From Nissolia schottii (lineage: Eukaryota; Streptophyta; Magnoliopsida; Fabales; Fabaceae), in the NCBI GenBank assembly GCA_003254905.1, contig QANU01102670.1, forward strand, positions 1,096,528-1,160,527: a DNA stretch of 64,000 nucleotides, read 5' to 3'. A program made the position numbers and the translations under genes. The notes beneath the pieces are model-generated. The model searched no databases and had not been told where the DNA came from. It worked only from the letters and a program-made list of their open reading frames with translations. Positions 13,301-24,360 of this stretch are shown here, one piece after another (positions within the stretch are counted from its first letter, which is position 1; each line of letters begins with the position of its first letter).

Positions 13301-15213
13301 TTTGAAAGTGAATATATTAATTTTTAAAAAGTTAAAGACAAATTTACTCTAATTTATTTTAATCGGAAAATTAAATGAACATCATAGGCGTCCATTTCAG
13401 CTACTGGAAAAGCAGTAGTACGTTGCATGGAAGAAGCCAAAATATATGGTCAGAAATCAGTATTGTCTCTCACTCTCTGATTGAACAAAAGGAAAGAAAA
13501 GCCTTGGCTTTTTTCTTGTCTTTTTATAATAATAAAACTTTCATAGAGACACATATGTGCCAGGTGTTGAACTAATGCAAAGGCTCAGCGGTGAAAATTA
13601 TGATCAGCTCAGATCAAAGCATATTGGTGTTTTCAAATTAATAAGAAAAGAAAATCAAAATAAAGCTTCCCAGATTAAGGGTTGTTTTAATAGACTTTTC
13701 TAGGGTTCAGATGCAAAAGTTGAGGATTGATCCAAGTGAGGGAATCGTGACATAAACTCTCTTGTCAGAACACAGCAAAGAACTGAGAATTCATGTGTGA
13801 CGTGACCAAATTAAGATTCTTCCCAACCGAGACAAACAAACCCTAACCAGTTACCAAACCCAATTTCCTAAAACGGGTTTGAACTTTTGATACCCTTTTG
13901 ACTATTTCCAAGTTTCGTTAAGAGTTTGAAGATAAAAAGGTTTCTTTTTTCTAGCTTGATCGATTGGATTGTTACCAAACTCGTGTATTAGCTGCTAATA
14001 AAACCCTAATTTCTAGGGTTATAGATTCTTTTACCCAGACTGATGAGATCTGGCACGTGGGGTGTGTGCAAGGTTAGACTTTGACGAAAAACTTGGTTCC
14101 AAGTTTGGAATGGAATATCTTTATCTGGATGGCCAGTGTTTGTGAGCATATTTTGTTTGTGATGGGTTAGAAAAGAGAAAATTTTCTGAATAAATCTGAG
14201 ACAAACTAGTTTTAGGCTTTTACAAAACAAACCCTAAAATAACCCCTTTTCCCCCTTTTCCTTGTTTGTTTATTTTCAATTGAACAAATTGAAAATTTCT
14301 TGTAACTGTACTTTATTTTCAATAATAATGTTGGGATGATTGGACTTAATGGAATTAAGCATGACAGCTTTTGCTTTATAGGCCTTAATTTCTCAGCTTA
14401 CAGAAGGGGGAAAAATGGAAATTCCCCAAATCCTAGTGCTTAACTGTTTGATCTCATCTGTTACACCAGATCTATATATGTGCCCAGCAAACAAGTACTA
14501 GGAAAAATCATATAGAATGAAAGATTGGAGAGGAGAATGAAGAACATGCAAGCTCATATAGAGAAGGAAAAGAACAAAATAGAAAGAAAGAAACATCAAG
14601 CATCATCTCCTTCTTCCTGGGTCAAGGTATAAATTAAAAGAGTTGTATTTAAATCCTACTAGAGGATATAAAATGTGTCTAACCCAAAATGTAGCTATCT
14701 TTATAAAAAGAAAAAAGAAAAAAAAAAAAACACAAATGATGATGAATCTTGGTTAGTGAAAGCAGGCATAGAAATTAAGAGGGAAAAAACTGTCTTAAAT
14801 GCATGTTAGACTTATTTGTGCTCAACTCCAATTCAACAAGATCTATCTATATGCACAAGCAAAAATCAGCAGAAACATTTGTAGCATACCAAAAACTAGA
14901 AAAAAAAAATAGAAAAATTAATTGGAAAGAAGGAACAAAGAAATTAAAGCTTGAAATCTATATATATATATATATACCTGTTATTAGCATATTCATAGAG
15001 GCGGCCCCGGGTAGAGAAGACAATAAGAGCAACCTCTGCATCACAAAGCACTGACAGTTCATACGCCTTCTTCAGTAAACCATTCCTCCTCTTGCAGAAT
15101 GTTACCTGCCGATTCGTCGTGTTTTCGATCCTCTTGATCTCAATCTTCCCCCTCCCCATGTTCTTCCTCTGCAGAGAATCTGACAACATGGATGTTTCAT
15201 TTGGGAACTCCAT
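10381..15213 (-). CDS. AG: AGAMOUS-type (C-class) MIKC MADS-box transcription factor
   Basis: The coding exons (minus strand) are 15213-14978, 11832-11751, 11560-11499, 11356-11257, 11155-11114, 10931-10890 and 10560-10381, giving 247 aa. The exon lengths 82-62-100-42-42 are the canonical MIKC pattern. An 18-residue N-terminal extension typical of AG proteins precedes the MADS domain (about 19-76, starting [13 protein letters not shown]). The I region, the K domain (about 107-190) and a Gln-rich C terminus ending in the AG-type motif [10 protein letters not shown] follow. The [14 protein letters not shown] stretch fits the euAG lineage better than SHATTERPROOF or SEEDSTICK. It is expected to act in the nucleus, forming quartets that specify stamens and carpels. 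A 5'-UTR intron (15584-15225) is likely, which makes the 3,145-bp intron 11833-14977 the classic regulatory intron 2. The third coding intron starts with GC rather than GT. Intron 6 contains a MULE-type MITE. AG versus a paralogue within the C clade is inference. Confidence 0.92.
10607..10811. mobile_element. Mutator-type MITE in the last intron of the AGAMOUS gene
   Basis: The terminal inverted repeats resemble GTAAACCATCAAAATCGTCC at the left and a decayed copy at the right. The element is flanked by 9-bp ATAAATAAT and ATTAATAAT, which match at 8 of 9 bases, fitting a Mutator-like target duplication. A second member lies at 50739-50929. Confidence 0.6.
12795..12915 (-). promoter_or_regulatory. 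Candidate AGAMOUS intron-2 enhancer: paired CCAATCA boxes with LEAFY-type core
   Basis: Inside the large AG intron, CCAATCA (plus-strand TGATTGG) occurs at 12813-12819 and 12855-12861, 42 bp apart. CCAGTG, fitting the LEAFY core CCANTG, overlaps the first box at 12809-12814. CCAATTGG is at 12898-12905. This cluster is more GC-rich than the surrounding intron. Paired CCAATCA boxes and LFY sites are the known conserved features of AG second introns, so this is the likely enhancer. Activity is inferred. Confidence 0.6.
14331..14355 (-). promoter_or_regulatory. CCAATCA box next to a WUSCHEL-like TTAATGG motif
   Basis: TGATTGG (14337-14343) is followed 3 bp later by TTAATGG (14346-14352). The second motif matches the WUS-type TTAATSS site described in AG introns. 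A CCAGTGT LEAFY-type site lies about 210 bp away, near 14132. Such motifs are short, so chance occurrence is possible. Confidence 0.35.
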
Positions 15214-15765
15214 GGTGTTGCAACCTGAATCATCAAGTGAAGAAACATCATCAATTTTATTTTTCTTTATTTTCAATTTCTCACACAAATAAAGCTATGA
15301 GCAACTTGTTATTAGGAAGAATCTGAAATTAAGGAACGAAAAAAAAAAAAGAATGGAAACTTTGAATCTCCTAACATTTAAGCCTTTAGCACTAAATTTT
15401 TAATTTGCTTGTAATAGTTTGCACTCTAGCTGAGGCTGTATTGCCAAATCTGGGGTTTTGAAGTGGGAAAAGGTTTTTGATTGAAGCCAAAAGAGGTGAA
15501 GCACTGAGAAAAAATTTCAAGTGATGTATGATCAGTGTTATGATATATATATATATATATATATGCTCACATCTCATCACTGACCTTGTGATTGGTTAGG
15601 AAACAAAATGGAGAAATGGGAGCAGAGGTTTCAGTCCTTGACATGCAAAAAAAAAAAAATGAACTCTTTATCTATTTTTTTTTTCCACTTAGCGGAGAAG
15701 AGGAATGAGATATATCAGAAAAAATGAAGAAAGCAAAGTGACCAAAGATGGGATATTTATAAAGT
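15214..15765 (-). promoter_or_regulatory. Core promoter, leader and 5'-UTR intron of the AGAMOUS-type gene
   Basis: On the minus strand TATAAATA lies at 15761-15754, placing the start of transcription near 15725. The leader contains a good donor AAG/GTCAGT at 15585/15584 and an acceptor TTCAG ending at 15225, 11 bases before the ATG. This implies a 360-bp 5'-UTR intron, as in other AG genes. An AT microsatellite (about 15542-15564) lies inside this intron. Confidence 0.55.
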
Positions 15766-17418
15766 GAAAAAAACAGCCTTTCATCCATGGTGGTTTTATG
15801 CATCCCAAACTATATATAATACTGACTCATGACATATCTCATCGTTATATATTTTATTGAGAAATGTTATTAATACTCATTTACGTGTGAGATACCTTAT
15901 CGACACACATATATTTATCATTGGATGAGATCTCTTTGAGATTTATATTTTTAAAGAGATCTCATCCAATACAAATAATATAATTCTATTTTTCCTTTTT
16001 TATTTTACTTTTTTTTTTTCTTTTCCCCCTTGTGGTGGTATGTGTATGAGATGAATCAAAAGAGAAGGATAAAGTTGTAATAACCTTTAAAATTATGCTT
16101 CCTCGCCAATTTATTTATTTGTTTTTTTTTTCAAAAAGAAAAAGAACATCACCAGTGAATGATGTAGGGCATGAGTGAGAGAGTCCTGGAAACGATTATT
16201 AAAGGTTGAAAAACACATTCTATCCTCTTGAAAAACATTCTTTTTCCGTAAATCTTTACCATTACATATTTTTTATTTTAATATTTCTTCTCCTTTTTTT
16301 TTTATAGCTATTATTTATATCTATTCCTATCTTTTTTTAAATTAATATAGAATTTTTTTATATCTTAACTTAATTAAATTTGGATCCTTTTGTTTCATTG
16401 GCTACAAGAATAAGTAATAATTAGTTGTATCTTTCTTTCTTCATGAGTATACAATTATTTTCTGATATTACAAGAAATTTAGGCGAAGTTTCAAACTCAA
16501 TTACTAGCAATAAGAACTAGATAATTATGGGTAACCCAACAAAATGCGAAATAAACTCATATTCTCTTAAGAAGGGTTGCTCAAAAAGTTAGCTCACAAT
16601 AAGAATTATCCAAAATATTAGTATAAAAATCATATTGGTCATATCCATCAACGATGTAGAAATCTAGAACCCCTTTTTCTCGTGTGTAGTTTTTTTTTTT
16701 CCCTCATTGCATATGATCTTTATTTTTTAACCCCGGCTACTTCTTTTTTTTGATTGGATGGAGGGTTTGCTCTTAGGAATGGAGATTTATTACTGATTAG
16801 TAGTTTATCACATTGTGTGATGCCAATTATTGTGAAGAGATTAATCATTGATTTTGTCATTAAATACCCCAATCAGGACAAAAAACTAGGACTACTTTTT
16901 ATAGTTACAAAAAAATTTCCATTGACAAAGAAAAAGTAGACCAAGAAGAAGAATTTATCTTCAACTTGTATGCATATTTAATCCACCATGTTTTTAATTT
17001 CCCATTTTGTGTGTACAACTAATGCGTCAGAGTCACCATTGATTCTCGAGAGTGTTGTATTAATTAACTTTTCCTAACAAATTGACAAGTGACTACAATA
17101 AACAATACGGTTGTGCACTTTTTGAAGGTTACAATTCTACTAATGTTTACGTACAATGAAGACTATTACTAATCTTCTCCTTCTCATCCCCAAGGGCATC
17201 ATATATATTTCTCTGCTAACTCCTTTTGGGATTGGATTACTGTGAGGACTTTTCTTGCATCATTGCCACCAAAATAAACGTACTACTAGGTGGTGATCCA
17301 ACAGTTGAATCCTACTGCTATATATATGACAATCATATGGTCTGTTTGGTGCACAGTAAAAAATCATAGATTAGTTGATTTGTAAAATACCAACCGTTAA
17401 TGTTTTTCCATTCCAATA
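15766..17418. other. Intergenic, no gene recognised
   Basis: This is the upstream region of the AGAMOUS-type gene. It is AT-rich with long T runs and one small inverted repeat of GAGATCTCTTTGAGA type near 15930-15965. No coding region or RNA could be supported. Confidence 0.5.
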
Positions 17419-20400
17419 TGTTACACCCCAACTTAGTACGTGACCGCACGTAGGGCTATGGCCCTACGAAAGCACTGACGTGGCATACTAACATGTAATA
17501 AATGCAAATGCTAAGTAAATACTAGCTGCTTCTTTTAATTAATAACTGAAAACTGATGAATAACTAAAAATTGTTTTCATAGTATCTAAACTATAATATA
17601 AATGAATTACAAAGTAATAATATCTGAAATAAAGTTTATGATAAACTGCTATGGACACTGCCCTAGATGTCTGGAGCATAACTACTAAAATACTCTTGGT
17701 AGACCTCACTGCGAAGCGGAGCTTACCACTAACGTTGGATCCACTACTAGACGAGAGGGACGTCCTCACTATCTTCAACTGAATCCGAAATGGTTTCACA
17801 AAGGGGTGAGCTGTCAACTCAGTGGTGGATACCTCGGTACCACACACATAGCAAGTACTACAGACAATGTCACGACATATGCATACACACACACACACAT
17901 ATAAAACTGAAGAAATAAGTACAATAACAAATATATTACAAAACTGCATACACTAAATGGTTTAATAAACTGCACATATATTGAACAAATTGCGTATACT
18001 GAAATAAACTGGATAACTGCTGGATAAACTGAACTGATAACTGAAATTTTACGTATGCTCACGTCCCTGGTGGAGGAGCATGATTCAAGGGAGCCGCAGC
18101 TCAACCTTACTTCACCAGGAATAATTCCGGGTGATTCCGGTACGCACGCAACCTGGATACCTGTGAAGGTACGCATACTCTAATCTGAGGAGCATGGCGC
18201 TTGGGGGTCTGATAAGGCACACGTGTCGTAACTGTGGAGCCTGACTCTCATAAAACTGGCAGGGCACGCATGTCGTAACTGGTGGGTCTAGTTTACGAGG
18301 TTGTAAGACCTCGTACTGTTCTAGATCATCTACTCTAGTGTCTACTATTTGTGAAGTCTTTTAAGGAACTGTCTTTGATTACTATTGAAAGCTTTTTTTC
18401 CTATTTACCATTCCACTTTCAAATCCCCGCAAGGATTCAGTTGTAGTCCAATGAAGGGTTTTTGTCGTCCTCTGGGAATTGGTAATACAATTCCATTCTT
18501 AGATATTGTTAATTAAGCAATAGATAGGTTGGTTCATCGTTTTAATGAAAAGTTTATAAAGATGTGAAATTGTAAAATAAGCAATAAACTGAACGAGGTT
18601 GAAAATAGTAAAGAAAGCTGCTAGGATTTGATTCGTAATACCACTTTTATATATCCAATAGTTCCATGCATATGATCTATCAAATTCTTGATTTCCTCAC
18701 ACCAGTTCTTATCTTAAATCATCTATGTCTAGCATGATAAGATCATTCAGTTCTCGTTGTTACATGTCGATGTCTCGCACAATTAACAAAGTGGATCAAA
18801 ATAACTTCAGGTGTTAAAACGACCATTAAACCTAACTTTATTTCTAGCAAATAGGAATATTAGATGATTTGATCTAGATCTAACTCAATGATGTAGTTTT
18901 CACTCACAAAATAAAATCTCAAATCAGGTCTAAGTAGCTAAGCTAAAACAAGCATTAAGTTCAAGATCGAATCATTGAAATCATTGAATATTATAGATCC
19001 ATAAGCAAAGAAGTTCAGATGGATACGTTTAAGCGATAAAACTCATCAAATCCTAACAATAGGAAGGTTAGTTATCCATAGCCATGGATGCTTTCCAGCT
19101 TACAAGAAGAAATCAAAGAAAACATGACAATCGGCAAGTGACGGTGGTGCGTTTCCACGCCACGGTGTGCGACGACCTTTGGATTCTTCCCTTTGCTCTC
19201 TGGACGAAGCCTTGACTCTCCTTATCTTTCTTTTTCTCTTTCCAACTCTAGATTCCTTCCTCCGAAGGAAACCAATTTCCTTTTATAGTAAAAATAAGAA
19301 CAAGGCGCTGAGCGAGTCGAAGGGGGGGCGCTGAGCTGCCAGAAAGAGAGTTTTTGATTATTGATGCACTACAGGGGCCGCTGAGCGGCCAGAATCATCT
19401 TCCTTCCTTCCACTCTTCTTGCCTTGTGCTGGTTTTGCTCCAAATTTCATTCCTATATCAAAATATGACATAAAAGTCATCATTTAACACATATAGTATC
19501 CATTCTTAACAATTTAACAATAAGAAATCAAAATGGGTGAGTTTTGCTAAGAATTTCTCATTAGTTATTCAATATAAGTGTCCATTTAGCTTCTAAAACT
19601 ACTAAAATATGACACTTATCAATTACCCAAGTTGTTTAATGCCTAAGGCTATTGATTATGACAAGTGTATCATATTTAACTAGTCTTTGTTTATTAGTCC
19701 AACTTGAGTACTAAGGTCTCACACTTAGGACAGGATTCCCCAGTAAGAGTGGTGTGTCACAACGGATAACAAGTACCGAGTCTTACCTTAGCCAGAACCT
19801 GCCCCTTGTTAGGGTCTATGCCTTAATCAGAGTCTTTATTATTCAAGTCTTATGTATAATCTTAACCTAGCATTTCTAAGGATTTCAAACCTATGAGTTA
19901 TGGTCTCTGTCCTAACACAACATAGCATAATATAGCATGACATATATAACATGGCATATGGCGTAACATATCATGGAATAATATGGCATACATAGCAATT
20001 ATTGAGCATACATGTGTCTGGCTAGCATGTTATAACTAAAATAGATTATCTAATAACTTCCTAACATGTCATGGCACAACTGAATTGATAGGTGGACCAC
20101 TCAAGTGGGACCACTGACGCACCGGGACCACCACTCACCTAGAATGTCGCAAAATGGAGGAATACTAGCACTAGGGCTCCTAGCGGCATAGCGTTGACAC
20201 CTAGAAAGCCAACCAAACCACCATCAGAAACCCATACAACAAAACTTTAAACTGGTAGGCCTCGCAGTAACGACTCTAGCGTCGCTACAGCGTTCCGACA
20301 TCGCCACGGCGTCCTGAGGACCACCGTAGGCCACCACCAACATGGCAGCGGTGCTGGAGCCTACTACCTAAGCCATCTTAAAAGAAGGAATGACTACCTA

Positions 20401-20644
20401 CCAAGAGGGAAAGAATTGAGTAAAACTCTTCTAATAAGGAAGGTGTTTAAACTCTAAGCGGGTCGGAATGGGGATGAGAGCTCTATATATAGGCCAGAGA
20501 GTGGCCAAACAGATGGGCTGGGCCTCAGAAAACGCACCCAAAGCGAAAAAAATGTGGAACTGACACGACGCGTGTCTCGCACGAGACACCTTCCCCAAAA
20601 CATCTCGCGCAAAATGCCTCTTAGGGCAGTTGAGGGTCGCTACA
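17419..20644 (-). mobile_element. Solo LTR of a gypsy-like retrotransposon, split by a second LTR
   Basis: The segment starts TGTTACACCCCAA and ends GGTCGCTACA, giving TG...CA termini. It is flanked by CAATA and CAATG, a 5-bp target duplication with one change. Read on the minus strand it begins TGTAGCGACCC and ends GGGGTGTAACA, a familiar plant gypsy LTR style, with a TATA-like TATATATA near 20490. About 1.24 kb (18384-19621) is a separate insertion, leaving roughly 2 kb of LTR. No internal retrotransposon genes flank it, so it is a solo LTR left by recombination. A diverged copy of its 3' end lies in the opposite orientation at about 41900-42316. The longest open frame (17539-18176, minus) is not a recognisable protein. 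Confidence 0.6.
18384..19621 (-). mobile_element. Second LTR nested in the first
   Basis: On the minus strand this begins TGATAAGTGTCATATTTT, a well-known plant LTR start. It is flanked by ATTAC on both sides (18379-18383 and 19622-19626), an exact 5-bp duplication. The interior contains the GCGCTGAGC/CGCTGAGCGGCC motifs seen in such LTRs. The far end reads CAATA rather than ending in CA, so that terminus is slightly eroded or my boundary is a few bases off. No coding domain is present, so this is another solo LTR. Confidence 0.5.
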
Positions 20645-22904
20645 CAATGCTAAAATATTGAACTCACATCAACATAGTTAAGGGATAAAATGAATAAATC
20701 AGTCTATTTTATTATTATTATTTAAAAAAAATCAAACATTAAAAAAGGTCAACTCAATTTTTTTTTAAAAATTCTTTTTTCTATTCGTGAATAAAAAAAA
20801 TTGTATCATACTCCTATAATTTGGTTAATCAAATTAAAAATCTATTTTTACCTAGCTTCCACTCCTCCTCATTCTCATTCACCTTCACCTCTACCTTCGT
20901 CTTAGACCTAGGCACCTAACTTTTATCATCATTGTATTATTTATTAATTTGTTTTCTCTCATCATATAATTTTAATATTTGTGAAGTAGTATTATTTATT
21001 AGTTGATGATATTATTCATCTTTTTTCATGTTTATTTTAGCTTTGTCAAGTTTAAATGACTGAAAAAATGTATTTTTTGTGTTTTTTGTTAATGACTTAA
21101 TTAAATACACCGTATATAAACCTTCATTGATGAACATCATATAAGTTATTTATTTATGTATTTTTCTTTATTTTAAATAAATTTATAAATAGACTCTCAA
21201 GCCATACCAAACTTTCAAAAGTGTCAAATCGAGTCCTAAAAAAAATGCCTATGATGGACAATAAATTTAGGCTTAGATCAAATAATTACAAAATAAAATA
21301 TATCTATTTAAGCCAAAACCTAATCTGTCCGACCCATTTCCACTCCTCATTCTCAATTTAATGTCAAAAATATGTGATAGATTGAAACTATTCCATTATA
21401 GTTGATGGGTTGATCATTGCTGATTGATTCAGTTCCTTTTCAGTTCACTTACGGATTTAGATTTAGCTTGCTCCAACATTAGTCAGTGTCCCTACATTTA
21501 GCTTGTATTTGTTTTGTGTGTTGAGTGAAATAATATAATATGATGTTAAATTTCCATAAAAAAAAATATAATGTTCAATATGAGTAATACTATTGTAATT
21601 GTATAGGGTGCTTATTACTTGTTCATCTAATAATAATTATTATTATATTTTTAGGATTCTTGATTTTCTGGTGTAAAGATGTTCTATTGGCATACACATG
21701 AACTTTGAGAAAGCAGTCATCAAGTTCTATGTCGTTTTGAAGAAAATAGTGTTTTGTGTTAACTATTTTGTGAGACATAAGAGAGTTAAAGAGCATGTAT
21801 AATTTTGTGAATCTATAGTACCAGTGGATAACTTTTTTCGTAAGCAGACATAAGTCTAAAAATTAACCTAAAGATCGAATTTTGATGTCTTTTTTGAGAA
21901 CATTCTTAGAATAATCATACATTCTTGTTCCTCAAAGACCACCATCTAAATCAACGAGTCACCGTGGCCATGGATCGAGCAATCAAGCTCGTGACTCGGG
22001 TAGTCTTGGCAATGTGTGTTGAGCTGGTCAAAACCTGAGTAACTTGGCTGTAAAGGAGATTTCTTCTGGGATTTTACATGAGAACACAACTATGTAATGA
22101 GTCACCGTGGTCTGACTAGTGCAATCAAACCTTTGACTTGGGTAATTTTGGCCTGGACCCTAATAACCTGAGTAGTGTTTATACATTTGTGAATAATTTT
22201 ATTCACCCCGTAACTTAAACTCGGACTTTTTATTTTCAACAAATGCGCAGGAGCAACCGCATATTAATTTTTATCTCTTTCTTATTAAAAGGCTTAATTA
22301 CGAATATAATATAGTTAGTTAAACTCTACCTTTCACATCAAAATCAATATGGTTTGTGCTAGTCTCATTAATTTGGAAGAAAACTGAACACGTATACCCA
22401 ACAAAAGGATGAAGTGTTAAAAACTTAACATTATCTCTAGATGGCAAATATGATTGGAGTTGGGGCACAAAAATATAGTGGTGTCAAAGTCGCTTAATTT
22501 ATATAAATTCAACATTTATATAGATTCCCTTACATCACTCACTCTTACCTTAGTCCATTAAAAAACAAATTAATGGGCACCAATACCTCATGACATTGCC
22601 ACAAGGTTCCAATGACATGGTGCTTAAGATTTAGGAACATATGGTACCATGCCATGGTGACACATTACCATATGGCCAAATCCTTGTCAAGATTTTCTGC
22701 CTCAACGTCGTTATAGTTATTATGGCTTTTTCTTTCTTGTTATGAAGTTTTGCTAAGCCTTTTTCTAAAGCTTCCAAGTTCCAAACTCTCACCTTCTTCA
22801 TACATCATAGCTTCAATTCTTAGTCTGTTTAGCTCTTAAATGGAAAGTTAGGCCAGAGAGATAGATGGCCCATGTTCTATGGGTCAAAAGGAAAATCTTG
22901 CCAC
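20645..22904. other. Intergenic, no gene recognised
   Basis: This is AT-rich DNA with scattered low-complexity tracts. Two related segments around 21955-22030 and 22090-22160 share wording such as GAGTCACCGTGG and CAATCAAG, an old local duplication or transposon piece. No protein or RNA gene is visible. Confidence 0.45.
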
Positions 22905-23266
22905 TGTTAGGATAAAAGAGAAGCTAAATATGGAAAGTTTATTTTAGACGGGACTGAAAGGATAAGGAAACAGTCTAGTTAGTTTATCTTTATTAGTTTA
23001 TTTCTAATTGTTAGCAGTATTTATCGTTATTTGTTAGGATAGAAAATATCTAGTTATTTTAGGAATCTCTTATTATTTTAAGAGTCTATTTAGGAGTTAA
23101 ATTAGGAATCCATCTTTTAATTTAAATAGGACAATTATTATAAATAGAAGTATTCTCCTTAGGTTAGGGTGTGAATTAATTATTGAGTTGTAAAAGGGAA
23201 CCAACCCTTTGAAGAGGATCTAACCTCTTGGTTTTTATTCAATAATCTCCAATTTTATTTATCGTG
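22905..23266 (+). mobile_element. Truncated copia-like LTR
   Basis: The segment opens with TGTTAGGATAAAAG, a copia-type LTR start. It contains TATAAATA at 23139-23146 followed by an ATTGAGTTGTAAAAGGG-like leader and a TTTTTATTCAATAATCT stretch near its end, the order seen in plant copia LTRs. It stops where the inverted-repeat element begins, and no 3' CA terminus or internal region is present. Confidence 0.45.
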
Positions 23267-24360
23267 GGAAGGCCTGTTTACTCACAAATGTTATTTCACC
23301 TTCAGTGAGACTCGAATCCAAGACCTCTGTCATTCACCGCAATGTCGTATCTACTAGACTAACATTACTTTTTACAACATTTTATTCAATCATATTTATT
23401 AATATAATTTTATTATTTAATTTTTCTTTTTAAAGAAACCCTAATCTAAAGAGTCCCTACAACTCTACCTGGCATTTTCCTTTTTGTTTTTTGTTGGTAA
23501 AATGTCATATATTAGTGATAGACCTGCATGTGTATTTTTTTTATCATAAAAATATAAAAAATAAATATTAAAATAAAATAAAATAAAATATGCAATTTTT
23601 TAATTTTTCAAAAATAATCATAACAAAGTATTACTTTTGTTAATAGCTTAATTTCTTAATATAATAATATTCTAAAGTAAAAAAACTAATATATATATAT
23701 ATAAAGGTATTTCTTGAGAGAAGGGAGAGTTAAACTAAATATATAACATTTACTATATAACAACCAAGAGTGTATAAATTCAATATGAATTAAAAATACA
23801 TTTTCAATAAAGAATTGAAACTCTAAAGTTGCAAGCTGCTGGGGTATGCCCATGAAGAAACAGATGAAAAGACAAGTCTGAGCAACGTGAATATCTTTTA
23901 TGTGAGAGGAAAATCAAATTTGCATCCATTGATTTTATCATTAAGAAACCAAAGTCCATATTCCAAAAATGTTTGCTCAACTTTGTTATGTATTACCAAT
24001 TCTCTTGCTTAGTATGTGATAGTAAGATCATAAATAGAATATATGGCATTTGACCAACAAAAAATAAAAAGAAAAATGCCAGCAAAACTCTCTCACATTA
24101 TTCAGATGAGATGAGAGTGTGAGAGAGTCTTAGAGACGCTTTAGATTATGGTTTTTTTTTTTAAAAAATTAAATAATAAAATTATATTAATAAATATGAT
24201 TGCATAAAATATTGCAAAAAGTAATGCTAGTCTAGTGGATAAGGCATTAGTCTGAATGACAGAAGTCTTGGATTTGATTCTTACCGAAAGTAAATCAAGT
24301 TTATTTATTTAGTAAACACAAATAAACTTTTGTGAATAAACACGCTGGCCTAACAGCTTT
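23267..24360. mobile_element. Fold-back element with about 200-bp inverted arms carrying tRNA-like sequence
   Basis: The left arm (about 23267-23490) and the right arm (about 24060-24360) are inverted copies of each other at roughly 80% by eye, separated by about 570 bp of AT-rich DNA. Each arm contains a tRNA-like head. On the right (plus strand), AGTCTAGTGGATAAGGCA fits a pol III A box and GGATTTGATTC a B box. The left arm has the same on the minus strand. This could be two SINE-like units head to head or a fold-back DNA transposon. There is no coding capacity. Confidence 0.5.

Noticed and set aside
17539-18176. Two overlapping minus-strand open frames of 136 and 120 codons
   Set aside because: They lie inside the solo LTR, have low-complexity hydrophobic content and match no retrotransposon protein.
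24220-24300. Possible functional tRNA gene
   Set aside because: A- and B-box-like motifs are present, but the acceptor stem does not pair and the sequence is repeated inverted in the left arm, so it is a repeat-derived tRNA-like head.
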